A stretch of DNA of 64,000 nucleotides from Burkholderiaceae bacterium 26 (GTDB lineage: Bacteria; Pseudomonadota; Gammaproteobacteria; Burkholderiales; Burkholderiaceae). Both the position numbers and the translations under genes were made by a program. Under the pieces are notes generated by a model that was not told the origin of the DNA, did not search any database, and worked only from the letters and a program-made list of their open reading frames with translations. The stretch spans positions 244,561 to 308,560 of the forward strand of contig JYOB01000008.1 of the NCBI GenBank assembly GCA_000955795.1, in the 5' to 3' direction. Below, piece by piece: positions 16,362 through 25,535 of this stretch; the first letter of the stretch is position 1; the number at the start of each line of letters is the position of its first letter.

Positions 16362-17306
16362 TCAGCCCGCCAGCGCGCTCCATAACGTGTCGATCAGCTC
16401 GCGTTTGCGCTTGGACTGGGGGTGCCGGCGGTCGTGTGCGCCGCTTTGCGGGTGCTCGCGATAGAGCCGGATTTCCATCTCGATCGACAACGTACCGCCG
16501 CCCTTGCCTTCCGCACGCACCAGGCGTCCCGCTGCCACATCCTCCCGCACCGCACTCTCGGGCAGAAACGCCACGCCATGGCCAGCCAGCGCCATCACCT
16601 TGAGCGCTTCGGCCATGTCGGTTTCGTAGCACTTGTCGAGCAGCGGTGCCACGGGCGAGTTTTCCAGCAGCACATCCACCATGCGGCCCAGAAAGGCATT
16701 GGGCGTGTAGCTGAGGTAAGCGATCGGCTTGCGTGCGGTGGGAACAAGCCGATAAATCGGCCGCCCGCTTGCATCGGGCTTGGAGAACGGCGAAAGCCGC
16801 TCGGTGCCCAACACCAGCATGTCGTAGCGCGTAGGGTCGAGCTGGATCATCTGCCGCGCGTGGTGATAGACCATCACGAGATCGCAACCGCCCTCCACCA
16901 GCGTCATCACCGCATCGTGCACATTGAGCGCGCGCAGCCTGCATTGCAGCTTGCCGATCTTCTCTTCCACCTGCGCAAGCCAGCCGGGGAAGAACGTCAG
17001 CGATAGCGTATGCGGCACGGCAAAGTCGATCGTCGACGCACTGGCCGGACGCTGGCCGCGCATCAGGGCGCGCGTCTCACTCACCTGGGCGAGCATCGCC
17101 AACGCCTGTTCGTAGAAGACCTCTCCGGCGGGAGTCAGGCGGGTTGGGTAGCTTGATCGGTCGATCAGCTCATTGCCGAGCCACGCCTCGAGGGATTGAA
17201 TGCGCCGCGAAAACGCCGGCTGTGTCACGTGCCGCAATTCGGCCGAGCGCGAAAAGCTGCGCGTCTCCGCCAGGCTGATGAAGTCTTCCAGCCATTTGAG
17301 TTCCAT
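16362..17306 (-). CDS. LysR-family regulator, HypT-like
   Basis: A 314-residue transcriptional regulator. The winged helix-turn-helix is at residues 1-60 (S-F-S-R-S-A-E-L-R-H-V-T-Q-P-A-F-S-R-R-I) and the effector-binding domain at about 90-290. The N-terminus M-E-L-K-W-L-E-D-F-I-S-L and the overall sequence resemble HypT (YjiE), a hypochlorite-responsive LysR protein, but the response cannot be inferred from sequence alone. It is oriented toward gdhA and followed by the palindrome at 16314-16338, which makes gdhA a candidate target. The ABC gene upstream ends 15 bp away. Confidence 0.85.
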   Translation of the reverse strand: MELKWLEDFISLAETRSFSRSAELRHVTQPAFSRRIQSLEAWLGNELIDRSSYPTRLTPAGEVFYEQALAMLAQVSETRALMRGQRPASASTIDFAVPHTLSLTFFPGWLAQVEEKIGKLQCRLRALNVHDAVMTLVEGGCDLVMVYHHARQMIQLDPTRYDMLVLGTERLSPFSKPDASGRPIYRLVPTARKPIAYLSYTPNAFLGRMVDVLLENSPVAPLLDKCYETDMAEALKVMALAGHGVAFLPESAVREDVAAGRLVRAEGKGGGTLSIEMEIRLYREHPQSGAHDRRHPQSKRKRELIDTLWSALAG

Positions 17307-17321
17307 CGCGTTGTCTCTCCC

Positions 17322-19160
17322 TCAACCTGCTCGGGTGTCTTCTGTTTCTTCGGCCACGCGTTCGGGCTCGCGTGCCTGCATGCGCCACATCTGCGCGTAA
17401 CGGCCTTCCGCACGCAACAACGATTCATGCGTTCCGCGCTCGATGATGCGGCCGTGTTCCATCACCAGAATCTGGTGCGCACGCACGATGGTCGACAACC
17501 GGTGCGCAACGACCAGCGTGGTGTGGTTCTGCGCCAGCCGCATCAGCTCTTCTTGAATGGCGTGCTCGGTACGCGAGTCGAGTGCGGACGTTGCTTCATC
17601 AAACACGAGAATCGGCGGGCGCTTGAGCAAGGTACGTGCAATCGCCACACGCTGCTTCTCGCCTCCAGAGAGCTTCAGGCCGCGCTCGCCGACTTGCGTC
17701 TCGTAGCCATCAGGCAGCGATTCGACAAAGTGGTGGATCTGCGCCGCGCGGGCGGCTTCGATCACCTCGTCGCGCGTGGCTTCGGGGCGGCCGTAGGCGA
17801 TGTTGTAGTAGATGCTGTCGTTGAAGAGCACCGTGTCTTGCGGAACGATGCCGATGGCGGCGCGCACGCTGGATTGCGTGACGTCACGCAGGTCCTGACC
17901 GTCGATCGCAATGGCACCGGACTTCACGTCATAGAAGCGGAACAGCAAGCGTGCCAGCGTTGACTTGCCCGAGCCGCTTTGCCCCACGACCGCCGTGGTC
18001 GTGCCGGCGGGAATGGTGAAGTCCACATCGAACAGGATCTGGCGCTTGGCCTCGTAGCTGAAGTCGACATGTGCGAAGTGGACTTCGCCCGCGCGCACCG
18101 CCAGCGGTTTGGCATCGGGCTTATCGGCCACTTCGCGGTTCGTCTGCAGCAGGTTGAACATGCGGTCCATGTCGGTCACAGCCTGCTTCAGCTCTCGATA
18201 GATCACGCCCAGGAAGTTGAGCGGAATGTAGATCTGCAGCATCAACGTGTTGACGAGCACCAAGTCGCCCAGCGTCATGTGCCCCGCCGCTACCCCTTGA
18301 GTGGCGCGATACAGAATCAGGATGAGCGCGGTGGCCACGATGACCTGCTGACCGAAGTTCAGCACCGACAACGAGTTCTGTGAGCGGATCGCAGCCGCGC
18401 GGTAGTGCTTCAGGTTCTCGTCGTAGCGACGTGCTTCGTAATCTTCGTTGCCGAAGTATTTGACCGTCTCGAAGTTGAGCAGCGAATCGATCGCCTTCTG
18501 GTTGGCGCGCGAATCCAGCTCGTTCATCTTGCGGCGAAAGTGCGTGCGCCAATTCGTCACCGTCACCGTAAAGACGATGTAGCTCACGAGCGCGCAGAAC
18601 GTGATGAGCGCGAACCACACGTCGTATTTCACGAAGAAATACGTGATGACGAGGCCGACTTCCACTAGCGTCGGCAGGATGCTGTACAGCGAATACGAAA
18701 TGAGCGACTGGATGCCACGCGTGCCGCGCTCGATATCGCGGCTCATACCGCCCGTCTGGCGCTCAAGGTGAAAGCGCAGTGACAGCGCATGCAGATGCCG
18801 GAACACCTGCAGCGCGAGCGTGCGCACCGAACTCTCCGTCACCTTCGCGAACAAGATTTCGCGCAGCTCCGAGAACAGCGACGTCGACAACCGCAGCAGC
18901 CCGTAGCCAATGATGACGCCCACCGGCACAACCAGCAGCGCGCGGGGGTCGGACGGCGACACGTTCATCGAATCGATCAGCCGCTTCATGACCACCGGTA
19001 CACCAAGGTTTGCCACCTTGGCCGCGATCAAGAACGACAGCGCCAGCGCCACGCGCCATTTGTAGGCCAGCAGATATGGCAGGAGGCTCTTGATGGTGCG
19101 CCAGTCGCCGCGGGCAGCCCCCGGCGGAGGTGGTTCGGAAGAGGCGGGAAAGCGGCGCAT
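17322..19160 (-). CDS. ATM1/MsbA-type ABC exporter, fused permease and ATPase
   Basis: A 612-residue half-transporter. Six transmembrane helices fill residues 30-320. The ATPase domain follows, with Walker A V-G-Q-S-G-S-G-K-S-T, signature L-S-G-G-E-K-Q-R-V-A-I-A-R and Walker [13 protein letters not shown]. The sequence (notably the loop F-E-T-V-K-Y-F-G-N-E) is of the ATM1/heavy-metal-tolerance type, linked to glutathione or Fe-S precursor export and metal resistance. The start at 19160 (M-R-R-F-P-A-S) is chosen over 19199. It is divergent from the thioesterase gene. Confidence 0.88.
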   Translation of the reverse strand: MRRFPASSEPPPPGAARGDWRTIKSLLPYLLAYKWRVALALSFLIAAKVANLGVPVVMKRLIDSMNVSPSDPRALLVVPVGVIIGYGLLRLSTSLFSELREILFAKVTESSVRTLALQVFRHLHALSLRFHLERQTGGMSRDIERGTRGIQSLISYSLYSILPTLVEVGLVITYFFVKYDVWFALITFCALVSYIVFTVTVTNWRTHFRRKMNELDSRANQKAIDSLLNFETVKYFGNEDYEARRYDENLKHYRAAAIRSQNSLSVLNFGQQVIVATALILILYRATQGVAAGHMTLGDLVLVNTLMLQIYIPLNFLGVIYRELKQAVTDMDRMFNLLQTNREVADKPDAKPLAVRAGEVHFAHVDFSYEAKRQILFDVDFTIPAGTTTAVVGQSGSGKSTLARLLFRFYDVKSGAIAIDGQDLRDVTQSSVRAAIGIVPQDTVLFNDSIYYNIAYGRPEATRDEVIEAARAAQIHHFVESLPDGYETQVGERGLKLSGGEKQRVAIARTLLKRPPILVFDEATSALDSRTEHAIQEELMRLAQNHTTLVVAHRLSTIVRAHQILVMEHGRIIERGTHESLLRAEGRYAQMWRMQAREPERVAEETEDTRAG

Positions 19161-19270
19161 GTGCGGTGCAATAAAATGGCGGATTGTGTATTCTCCCACC
19201 GATCACCTGCGCGCGCGCCCTGGGCCCGCTGGTGGGCCCTCCCTCCGCTTCAATGCTGCCCTGCATCATC

Positions 19271-19690
19271 ATGTCCGATACCCAAGCCGCCACTGAAACC
19301 GTCACGCTGCCCGCCGACAAGCAGCCCGCCGTGCGCGTGATGCCCATGCCCTCCGACGCCAACGTCCACGGCGATGTTTTTGGGGGCTGGATCATGTCGC
19401 AGGTGGACATCGCCGGGTCGATCCCTGCCGTGGTGCGCGCCAACGGCCGTGTCGCCACGATCGCGGTCAACTCCTTCGTCTTCAAGCAGCCCGTGTACGT
19501 GGGCGATCTTGTGAGCTTCTACGCCAACGTGGTCAAGACAGGGCGCACGTCGATTACTGTGGACGTGGAGGTCTATGCGCAGCGCATGCACGCCAGCGGC
19601 CGCCACGCCACCGTCAAGGTCACGGAAGCCACTCTTACCTACGTGGCCACCGACGAGACACGCAAGCCGCGCGTGCTACCGCCGCTCTGA
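19271..19690 (+). CDS. Acyl-CoA thioesterase, YciA-like
   Basis: A 139-residue single hot-dog domain. The catalytic region N-V-H-G-D-V-F-G-G-W-I-M-S-Q-V-D-I-A-G is near residues 33-51, as in YciA/acyl-CoA thioester hydrolases, which release CoA from short and medium acyl-CoAs. The start at 19271 (M-S-D-T-Q-A-A) is preferred, because the frame upstream lacks similarity. It is transcribed away from the ABC exporter and ends in a strong bidirectional terminator. Confidence 0.88.
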   Translation: MSDTQAATETVTLPADKQPAVRVMPMPSDANVHGDVFGGWIMSQVDIAGSIPAVVRANGRVATIAVNSFVFKQPVYVGDLVSFYANVVKTGRTSITVDVEVYAQRMHASGRHATVKVTEATLTYVATDETRKPRVLPPL

Positions 19691-19704
19691 ACCGGCAGCG
19701 CTCA

Positions 19705-19735
19705 ACAAAAAACCCGGCCTCGCGCCGGGTTTTCT
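19705..19735. terminator. Bidirectional terminator, thioesterase/enoyl-CoA hydratase
   Basis: Stem AACCCGGC/GCCGGGTT (19711-19731) with a CTCGC loop, flanked by A6 and T4. The two genes converge on it. Confidence 0.9.
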
Positions 19736-19755
19736 TTTGCGTATGAACGCTTCGC

Positions 19756-20520
19756 TCAGTTGAACTTGGAGAAATCCGGGCGGCGCTTTTCGAAGAACGC
19801 CGTGAACGCCTCGCGCGCTTCCGGCGCGCGCAGCATCTCGCCAAACTGCTTGCCCTCCACCGACATGCGCTCCGCGATCTGCGGCGTGGCGCCCTCCTTC
19901 ATCAGCCGCTTGGTAGCGCGCAGCGATGCGGGCGGCAGCAGCGTCAGCTTGCGCGCCTGCGTACGCACGAAGGCATCCAGCTCGCCGGCCGGCAGCACGC
20001 GATTGACCAAGCCCAGCTCGCGTGCTTCGTTCGCGTCAAAAGGCTCGCCGAAGAGCAGCTTGTCCGCCGCGCGGTGATAACCGGCCAGTTGCGGCAGCAG
20101 CAAGCTTGATGCGGCTTCCGGGCAAAGGCCCAACTGCGCGAACGGCATCGACAACTTGGCTGTCTCGGATGCGTAGACGAGGTCGCAATGCAGCAGCATC
20201 GTCGTGCCCACGCCGACAGCCGCACCGCTCACAGAGGCAATCAGCGGCTTGGTCGCCCTGCTGATCGCCTTCAGAAACTGGTGCACGGGAGCGCTCTCGT
20301 CCTTGGGCGGGTTCTTCATGAAGTCTTCGAGATCGTTGCCCGCCGTGAACACGCTCTCGTGGCCGGCCAGCACGATCACGCGGATGGCAGGATCGGTCTC
20401 GGCGGCCACCAGTGCATCGGCCAGCGTTTGATACATCGCGGCCGTGATGGCGTTCTTGCGATCCAGGCGGTCAAAGGTGAGCGTCAGGACGCCGTCTGCG
20501 GTCTCGGTACGAATCGACAT
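19756..20520 (-). CDS. Enoyl-CoA hydratase/isomerase family protein
   Basis: A 254-residue crotonase-fold enzyme. The CoA-binding and oxyanion region A-G-N-D-L-E-D-F is near residue 60, and G-A-A-V-G-V-G-T-T-M-L-L-H-C-D is near residues 99-113. The glutamate of classical hydratase Glu144 sits in the L-G-L-C-P-E-A-A-S region; only one of the two hydratase glutamates is clear, so isomerase activity (PaaG or enoyl-CoA isomerase type) is possible. It is 26 bp downstream of DegV on the same strand, and both are probably involved in fatty-acid metabolism. Confidence 0.87.
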   Translation of the reverse strand: MSIRTETADGVLTLTFDRLDRKNAITAAMYQTLADALVAAETDPAIRVIVLAGHESVFTAGNDLEDFMKNPPKDESAPVHQFLKAISRATKPLIASVSGAAVGVGTTMLLHCDLVYASETAKLSMPFAQLGLCPEAASSLLLPQLAGYHRAADKLLFGEPFDANEARELGLVNRVLPAGELDAFVRTQARKLTLLPPASLRATKRLMKEGATPQIAERMSVEGKQFGEMLRAPEAREAFTAFFEKRRPDFSKFN

Positions 20521-20546
20521 GAAAACTCCAGGTGAAACCTGCGCGG

Positions 20547-21512
20547 CTAGATCGGCACAGGAGATTCAGATAAATAACCGACGGAGAACGCGTTGGCCCC
20601 CACGTTCAACGCCACGGTCAGGCTCATCGGCGCGAGCAGCACTTCCACGCCGTGATCCTGTGCGGTTCGCATCAACGCTTGCACCGGCTCCATGCGGCGC
20701 ACGGTGTCGAGCGAACCGGAATACGTGATCGCCACCACGGGCGTGGCCAGACGCTCCTCGGCGATCATGGTTTCGGTATGCGCCATCAGACGGCGGATGC
20801 CTTCATCGGAACCGCGCACCTTGGCGATGGCTTCCGTCTCGCCCCGGTGCATATGGATGAGCGGGCGCACGTTGAACGCCGTGCCCATCATGTAGCGGCT
20901 CCAGGTGATGCTCTTCTCGCCCTTCTGCTTGGCGCGCGTGTACATGTACAGCAGCTCATCGGGCACGAGATAGACGTGCGAGGCATCGCGCAGGCGGTTC
21001 TCGACCACGTGCACGACGTCACGCACCTCCGCGCCCTCACGCAGCATGCGCGCGGCTTCGTGCACCATCAGCGCCTGGCCGGGGCCAATGGCACCGGTAT
21101 CCACCACCGTCAACTCGAACAGCCCCGAGCGACCGGCATCCTTGCGTGGCTTGAAGCTCTTGGCGGTGGTGCCCACCACCGCGCCAGTTGCATGGCTGTA
21201 GAAATGGCTACGCGAGCTGGCAATCGTCAGCAGCAAGGCACGGTCGTACTGCGTGACCACGTGCTTGAGCAGGTAGTCTTCGATCTCGCGCTCAAGCAGC
21301 GGAATCGATTCGGCGTAGTGATCCTGTTTGTCGACGAGGTACTTGCGATAAAGCTGCGGCAGCGCCGCCTCGTCGCGACGGTCTTCTACGAACAATTCGC
21401 CCGCACGAATGCGGAACGGCACCACACCCAAACCCAGTTGATCGATCATCGAGCGCGGCATATCGCATGCCGCATCGGTCAATACGATTGTGTCGCCGAC
21501 AGTGTTGCCCAT
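20547..21512 (-). CDS. DegV family fatty-acid-binding protein
   Basis: A 321-residue protein. DegV/FakB-type proteins bind a fatty acid between two lobes and present it to a fatty-acid kinase. Visible signatures are the N-terminal I-V-L-T-D-A-A-C-D and the ligand-loop region near V-V-D-T-G-A-I-G-P-G-Q-A. No FakA kinase gene is present nearby. The neighbouring hydratase and beta-oxidation genes agree with a lipid role. It is preceded by about 225 bp without a gene. Confidence 0.82.
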   Translation of the reverse strand: MGNTVGDTIVLTDAACDMPRSMIDQLGLGVVPFRIRAGELFVEDRRDEAALPQLYRKYLVDKQDHYAESIPLLEREIEDYLLKHVVTQYDRALLLTIASSRSHFYSHATGAVVGTTAKSFKPRKDAGRSGLFELTVVDTGAIGPGQALMVHEAARMLREGAEVRDVVHVVENRLRDASHVYLVPDELLYMYTRAKQKGEKSITWSRYMMGTAFNVRPLIHMHRGETEAIAKVRGSDEGIRRLMAHTETMIAEERLATPVVAITYSGSLDTVRRMEPVQALMRTAQDHGVEVLLAPMSLTVALNVGANAFSVGYLSESPVPI

Positions 21513-21738
21513 CGCGCGCCCTCCTCTTGGTGCACCGCCGGTGACCCGGTGGTGTGTCTCCTCTGTTGCGGAGTCGTGGCTCCGCTTCTATTGCGATACC
21601 GGCTTGGTGCCGGCCGCATTCTTCGGCGCGCTTGTTCTGGACGACTGCGCGCCTGCGCAACTATGCGTGGTGAGACGGGCGATTAGCAAGCAGGGGAAGG
21701 CCCTAAAAAGCTACCTGAGCCTTCCCCCTTGCGTGGGG

Positions 21739-22938
21739 TCACATGCGTTCGAAAATGCCCGCGGCACCCATGCCGGTGCCGACGCACATCGTCACCATGC
21801 CGTACTTCTGGTTGCGACGGCGCAGGCCGTGCACAACCGTGGCCGCACGGATGGCACCGGTCGCGCCCAGCGGGTGGCCCAGCGCAATCGCGCCGCCCAG
21901 CGGGTTGATCTTGCTGGTGTCCAGGCCCAGGTCCTGAATCACGGCCAGCGATTGCGCGGCAAACGCTTCGTTCAGCTCGATCCAGTCAATCTGATCCTGC
22001 GTCAGGCCGCCAGCCTTCAGCGCGGCAGGAATCGCTTCCTTCGGGCCGATACCCATGATTTCCGGCGGGACGCCGCGCACCGCAAACGATACGAAGCGCG
22101 CCAGCGGCACCAGGTTGAATTGCTTCAGGATCTTTTCCGACACCAAGATCAGCGCGCCCGAACCATCCGACGTCTGCGAGCTGTTGCCGGCGGTCACGCT
22201 GCCCTTGTTGGCGAATACGGCGCGCAGCTTGCCCAAGCCTTCGACCGACGTATCGGCACGCGGGCCTTCATCCAGCGACATCGTGCGCGTCTTGATGTCG
22301 ATGGCGCCCGTGCCCAGGTTCGGGAACTTCTCGACAATCTCGATCGGGGTGATCTCGTCCTTGAACTCGCCGGCTTGCTGCGCAGCCAGTGCCTTCTGGT
22401 GCGAAGCCAGCGAGAAGGCATCCTGCGCCTCGCGCGAAATCTTCCACTGCTGGGCAACCTTCTCGGCCGTCAGGCCCATGCCGTAGGCGATGCCGACGTT
22501 CTCGTCGCGCGTGAAAATTTCGGGCGACATCGACGGCGAGTTGCCCATCATCGGCACCATGCTCATCGATTCGACACCGGCGGCGATCATCACGTCGGAT
22601 TCACCCACGCGGATGCGGTCGGCAGCCATCGCCACGGCGGTCAGGCCCGAGGCGCAGAAACGGTTGACGGTCACGCCGCCCACGGTGTTGGGCAGGCCGG
22701 CGAGCAGCGCGCCGATACGCGCCACGTTCAGGCCCTGCTGCGCTTCCGGAATCGCGCAGCCAACGATGGCGTCTTCGATTAGCGCCGGGTCCAGGTTCGG
22801 CACCTGGGCAACGGCGCTCTTGAGGATGGTCGCCAGCAGATCGTCGGGGCGCAGATTCTTGAGCGTGCCCTTGGGTGCCTTGCCGATCGGGGAACGCGTC
22901 GCGGCGACGATGTAGGCGTCTTGCAGTTGCTTGGTCAT
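21739..22938 (-). CDS. Acetyl-CoA acyltransferase (3-ketoacyl-CoA thiolase)
   Basis: Last step of beta-oxidation, thiolytic release of acetyl-CoA. The 399-residue protein has the acyl-accepting Cys95 in N-R-F-C-A-S-G-L, the G-G-A-I-A-L-G-H-P-L-G-A-T-G motif with catalytic His and the C-terminal Cys in C-V-G-T-G-M-G. It follows the multifunctional dehydrogenase/hydratase by 42 bp in the operon TetR - acyl-CoA dehydrogenase - HAD/ECH - thiolase. FadA-like; whether it prefers long or short chains is not determinable. Confidence 0.93.
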   Translation of the reverse strand: MTKQLQDAYIVAATRSPIGKAPKGTLKNLRPDDLLATILKSAVAQVPNLDPALIEDAIVGCAIPEAQQGLNVARIGALLAGLPNTVGGVTVNRFCASGLTAVAMAADRIRVGESDVMIAAGVESMSMVPMMGNSPSMSPEIFTRDENVGIAYGMGLTAEKVAQQWKISREAQDAFSLASHQKALAAQQAGEFKDEITPIEIVEKFPNLGTGAIDIKTRTMSLDEGPRADTSVEGLGKLRAVFANKGSVTAGNSSQTSDGSGALILVSEKILKQFNLVPLARFVSFAVRGVPPEIMGIGPKEAIPAALKAGGLTQDQIDWIELNEAFAAQSLAVIQDLGLDTSKINPLGGAIALGHPLGATGAIRAATVVHGLRRRNQKYGMVTMCVGTGMGAAGIFERM

Positions 22939-22980
22939 GATGAAATTCCTGTTCTCGTTTTCGTCTACAGGTCGCGCGAG

Positions 22981-25461
22981 TCAGTTACGAACGGGCTTGC
23001 CGGTCTGCAGCATGCCCATGATGCGTTCCTGGGTCTTGGAGCTGCCGAGCAGATCCACGAAAGCCTTGCGCTCCAGCGCCAGCAGCCATTCTTCGTCCAC
23101 CAGCGCGCCGGCTTCGACGTCACCGCCGCACACGGCTTCAGCGATGCGCGAGGCGATCGTGAAGTCGTGCTGCGAGATGAAGCCGCCATCACGCATGTTC
23201 ACCAGCGAAGCCTTGATCGTGGCGATACCCGAACGTCCCGCCACCGGAATGCCCACCGGACGCAGCGGCGCGCGGTAGCCCGAATCGGACAGCGCACGCA
23301 CTTCGTTGCGCGCAACGTGCAGCAATTCGTGCACGTTGAACACGATGGTGTCGGTCGGCTGCAGGTAGCCGATCTTCTGCGCGTCCAGCGCAGAGCTCGA
23401 CACCTTGGCCATGGCCGCCGCCTGGAAGCGGTTGGTCAGGAACTGCAGGATGTTCGTGCTGCCTGCCGCCTGTGCAGCCTTTGCAGCGGCCAGCGCCGCT
23501 TCCTTCAGGCCACCGCCCGCCGGAACCAGGCCCACGCCCACCTCCACCAGACCGATATACGTTTCCAGCGCTGCCACACGCTTGGCCGAGTGCAGCAGCA
23601 GCTCGCAGCCGCCGCCCAGTGCGATGCCCGATGCGGCCGACACAACCGGCACGCCGGCGTACTTCACGCGCATCATGCCGTCCTGGAATTTCTTGACGAA
23701 CGGCTCGATGCCCTTGGCGCCGCCCATCATGAAGGCCGGCATGGCTTCTTCCAGGTTGGCGCCGGCCGAGAACGGACCGCCCGGCGCACCCAGCTTGAGC
23801 GACGTCGGCTGCCACACCACCAGGCCCTTGTAGCCAGCTTCGGCCAGATCAACTGCACGCGTCAGACCGTCGATGACGCTCGGCCCGATCGTGTTCATCT
23901 TGCTCTTGAACGAAACGATCAGCACGTCGTCCTGCCCTGCCGCGTCGTCCACCCAGATGCGCACGGCGTCGGTCTCTTCAATGGTCTTGCCATACGTGAG
24001 CGGGTTGACCGTCGTCGCACCCTTGATCGGTGCACGGAACACCTGGCGGCCGTACACCGGCAGCGTGCTGCGCGACAGGAACGTGCCTTGGTTGGCGGAC
24101 CACGAACCCTGTGCCGAATGCACACCGCCGTTGTCCGCCACTGGGCCGGCGAACACCCACTGCGGCAGCGCTGCGTTCGACAGCGCCTTGCCGGCTTCGA
24201 TGTCTTCCTTCACCCACTCGGCGACTTGCTTCCAGCCGGCCTCTTGCCAGTCTTCAAACGGGCCGCTATTCCAGCCGAAGCCCCAGCGGATCGCCAGATC
24301 GACTTCCGCAGCCGAATCCGCAATCTGCTCTAGGTACACGGCGATATAGTGGAACACGTCGCGGAATACCGCCCACAGGAACTGCGCCTGCGGGTTGGTC
24401 GATTCGCGCAGCAGCTTCAGACGTTCGGCAGGCTCCTTCTTCAGGATGCGCACGACGATGTCGTCCGCCTTCTTGCCGCTCGGGCCGTACTGGCCGCTTT
24501 GCGGGTCCAGCACCTTGATTTCCTTGCCTTCCTTCTTGTAGAAACCGGCGCCAGCCTTCTGGCCCAGGGCACCCGCTTCCACCAGCTTGGCCAGCACCGG
24601 CGGCGTGGCGTAGACCGGGGCGAACGGATCGTCCTTCAGGTTGTCCTGCATCGTCTTGATGACGTGCGCCATGGTGTCCAGACCCACCACGTCGGCCGTG
24701 CGGAACGTCGCCGACTTGGCGCGGCCCAGCTTCGAGCCCGTCAGGTCATCCACCACGTCGAACGGAATGCCGTACTTGGCCGATTCTGCAAACACCGCCA
24801 GGATCGAGAAGATGCCGACGCGGTTGGCGATGAAGTTGGGCGTGTCCTTCGCGCGCACCACGCCCTTGCCGAGCGCGGAGGTAAGGAACGTTTCCAGCTT
24901 GTCGAGGATGTCGCCGCGCGTATGTGCGGTCGGGATCAACTCGACCAGATGCATGTAGCGCGGCGGGTTGAAGAAGTGCACGCCGCAGAAGCGCGACTTC
25001 AGCTCGGCATCAAAGCCGTCCGACAGTTCGGTAATCGACAGGCCCGACGTGTTCGACGCAAAGATCGCATGCGGAGCAATGTGCGGCGCGACCTTCTTGT
25101 ACAGATCGTGCTTCCAGTCCATGCGCTCGGCAATGGCCTCAATGACGAGGTCGCAGTCGCGCAGCTTTTCGATGTCGTCTTCGTAGTTGGCAGCCTGAAT
25201 CAGGTTGGCGTCGTCCTTGATGCCAAGCGGCGCCGGCGACAGCTTCTTCAGGTTTTCAATGGCTTTAAGCACGATGCCGTTCTTCGGGCCTTCCTTGGCC
25301 GGAAGATCGAACAGCGTGACGGGAACCTTGGCGTTGACCAGGTGCGCGGCAATCTGCGCGCCCATCACGCCGGCGCCCAGCACAGCAACACGCCGGACGA
25401 GGAAGTTGGAGCGCTGGCCGGCCTGCGGCTGCGCGCTGGTGGAGAGTTCAGTGCGGGTCAT
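22981..25461 (-). CDS. Bifunctional 3-hydroxyacyl-CoA dehydrogenase/enoyl-CoA hydratase
   Basis: An 826-residue enzyme for the two middle steps of beta-oxidation. The N-terminal NAD-binding domain (V-A-V-L-G-A-G-V-M-G at about residues 25-34) is followed by the 3HCDH C-terminal domain to about residue 450. A crotonase-like hydratase domain fills about 480-740, with S-A-G-A-N-L-E-E and G-G-G-C-E-L-L-L-H. This order is the reverse of E. coli FadB. The start at 25461 (M-T-R-T-E-L-S-T) is chosen over a longer frame. It lies between the dehydrogenase and thiolase genes. Confidence 0.92.
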   Translation of the reverse strand: MTRTELSTSAQPQAGQRSNFLVRRVAVLGAGVMGAQIAAHLVNAKVPVTLFDLPAKEGPKNGIVLKAIENLKKLSPAPLGIKDDANLIQAANYEDDIEKLRDCDLVIEAIAERMDWKHDLYKKVAPHIAPHAIFASNTSGLSITELSDGFDAELKSRFCGVHFFNPPRYMHLVELIPTAHTRGDILDKLETFLTSALGKGVVRAKDTPNFIANRVGIFSILAVFAESAKYGIPFDVVDDLTGSKLGRAKSATFRTADVVGLDTMAHVIKTMQDNLKDDPFAPVYATPPVLAKLVEAGALGQKAGAGFYKKEGKEIKVLDPQSGQYGPSGKKADDIVVRILKKEPAERLKLLRESTNPQAQFLWAVFRDVFHYIAVYLEQIADSAAEVDLAIRWGFGWNSGPFEDWQEAGWKQVAEWVKEDIEAGKALSNAALPQWVFAGPVADNGGVHSAQGSWSANQGTFLSRSTLPVYGRQVFRAPIKGATTVNPLTYGKTIEETDAVRIWVDDAAGQDDVLIVSFKSKMNTIGPSVIDGLTRAVDLAEAGYKGLVVWQPTSLKLGAPGGPFSAGANLEEAMPAFMMGGAKGIEPFVKKFQDGMMRVKYAGVPVVSAASGIALGGGCELLLHSAKRVAALETYIGLVEVGVGLVPAGGGLKEAALAAAKAAQAAGSTNILQFLTNRFQAAAMAKVSSSALDAQKIGYLQPTDTIVFNVHELLHVARNEVRALSDSGYRAPLRPVGIPVAGRSGIATIKASLVNMRDGGFISQHDFTIASRIAEAVCGGDVEAGALVDEEWLLALERKAFVDLLGSSKTQERIMGMLQTGKPVRN

Positions 25462-25535
25462 GGTGTCCTCGCGGGGAGAGAGGAAGAGACGAGGGGGCGA
25501 CGTTTGCATACGTCGCCCCAAGAGAATGCGGCTGT

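Noticed and set aside
21660-21738. GC-rich stem after the thiolase gene as an intrinsic terminator
   Set aside because: Arms GGGGAAGGC/GCCTTCCCC exist, but no U run follows on the minus strand, so I do not list it as a terminator.
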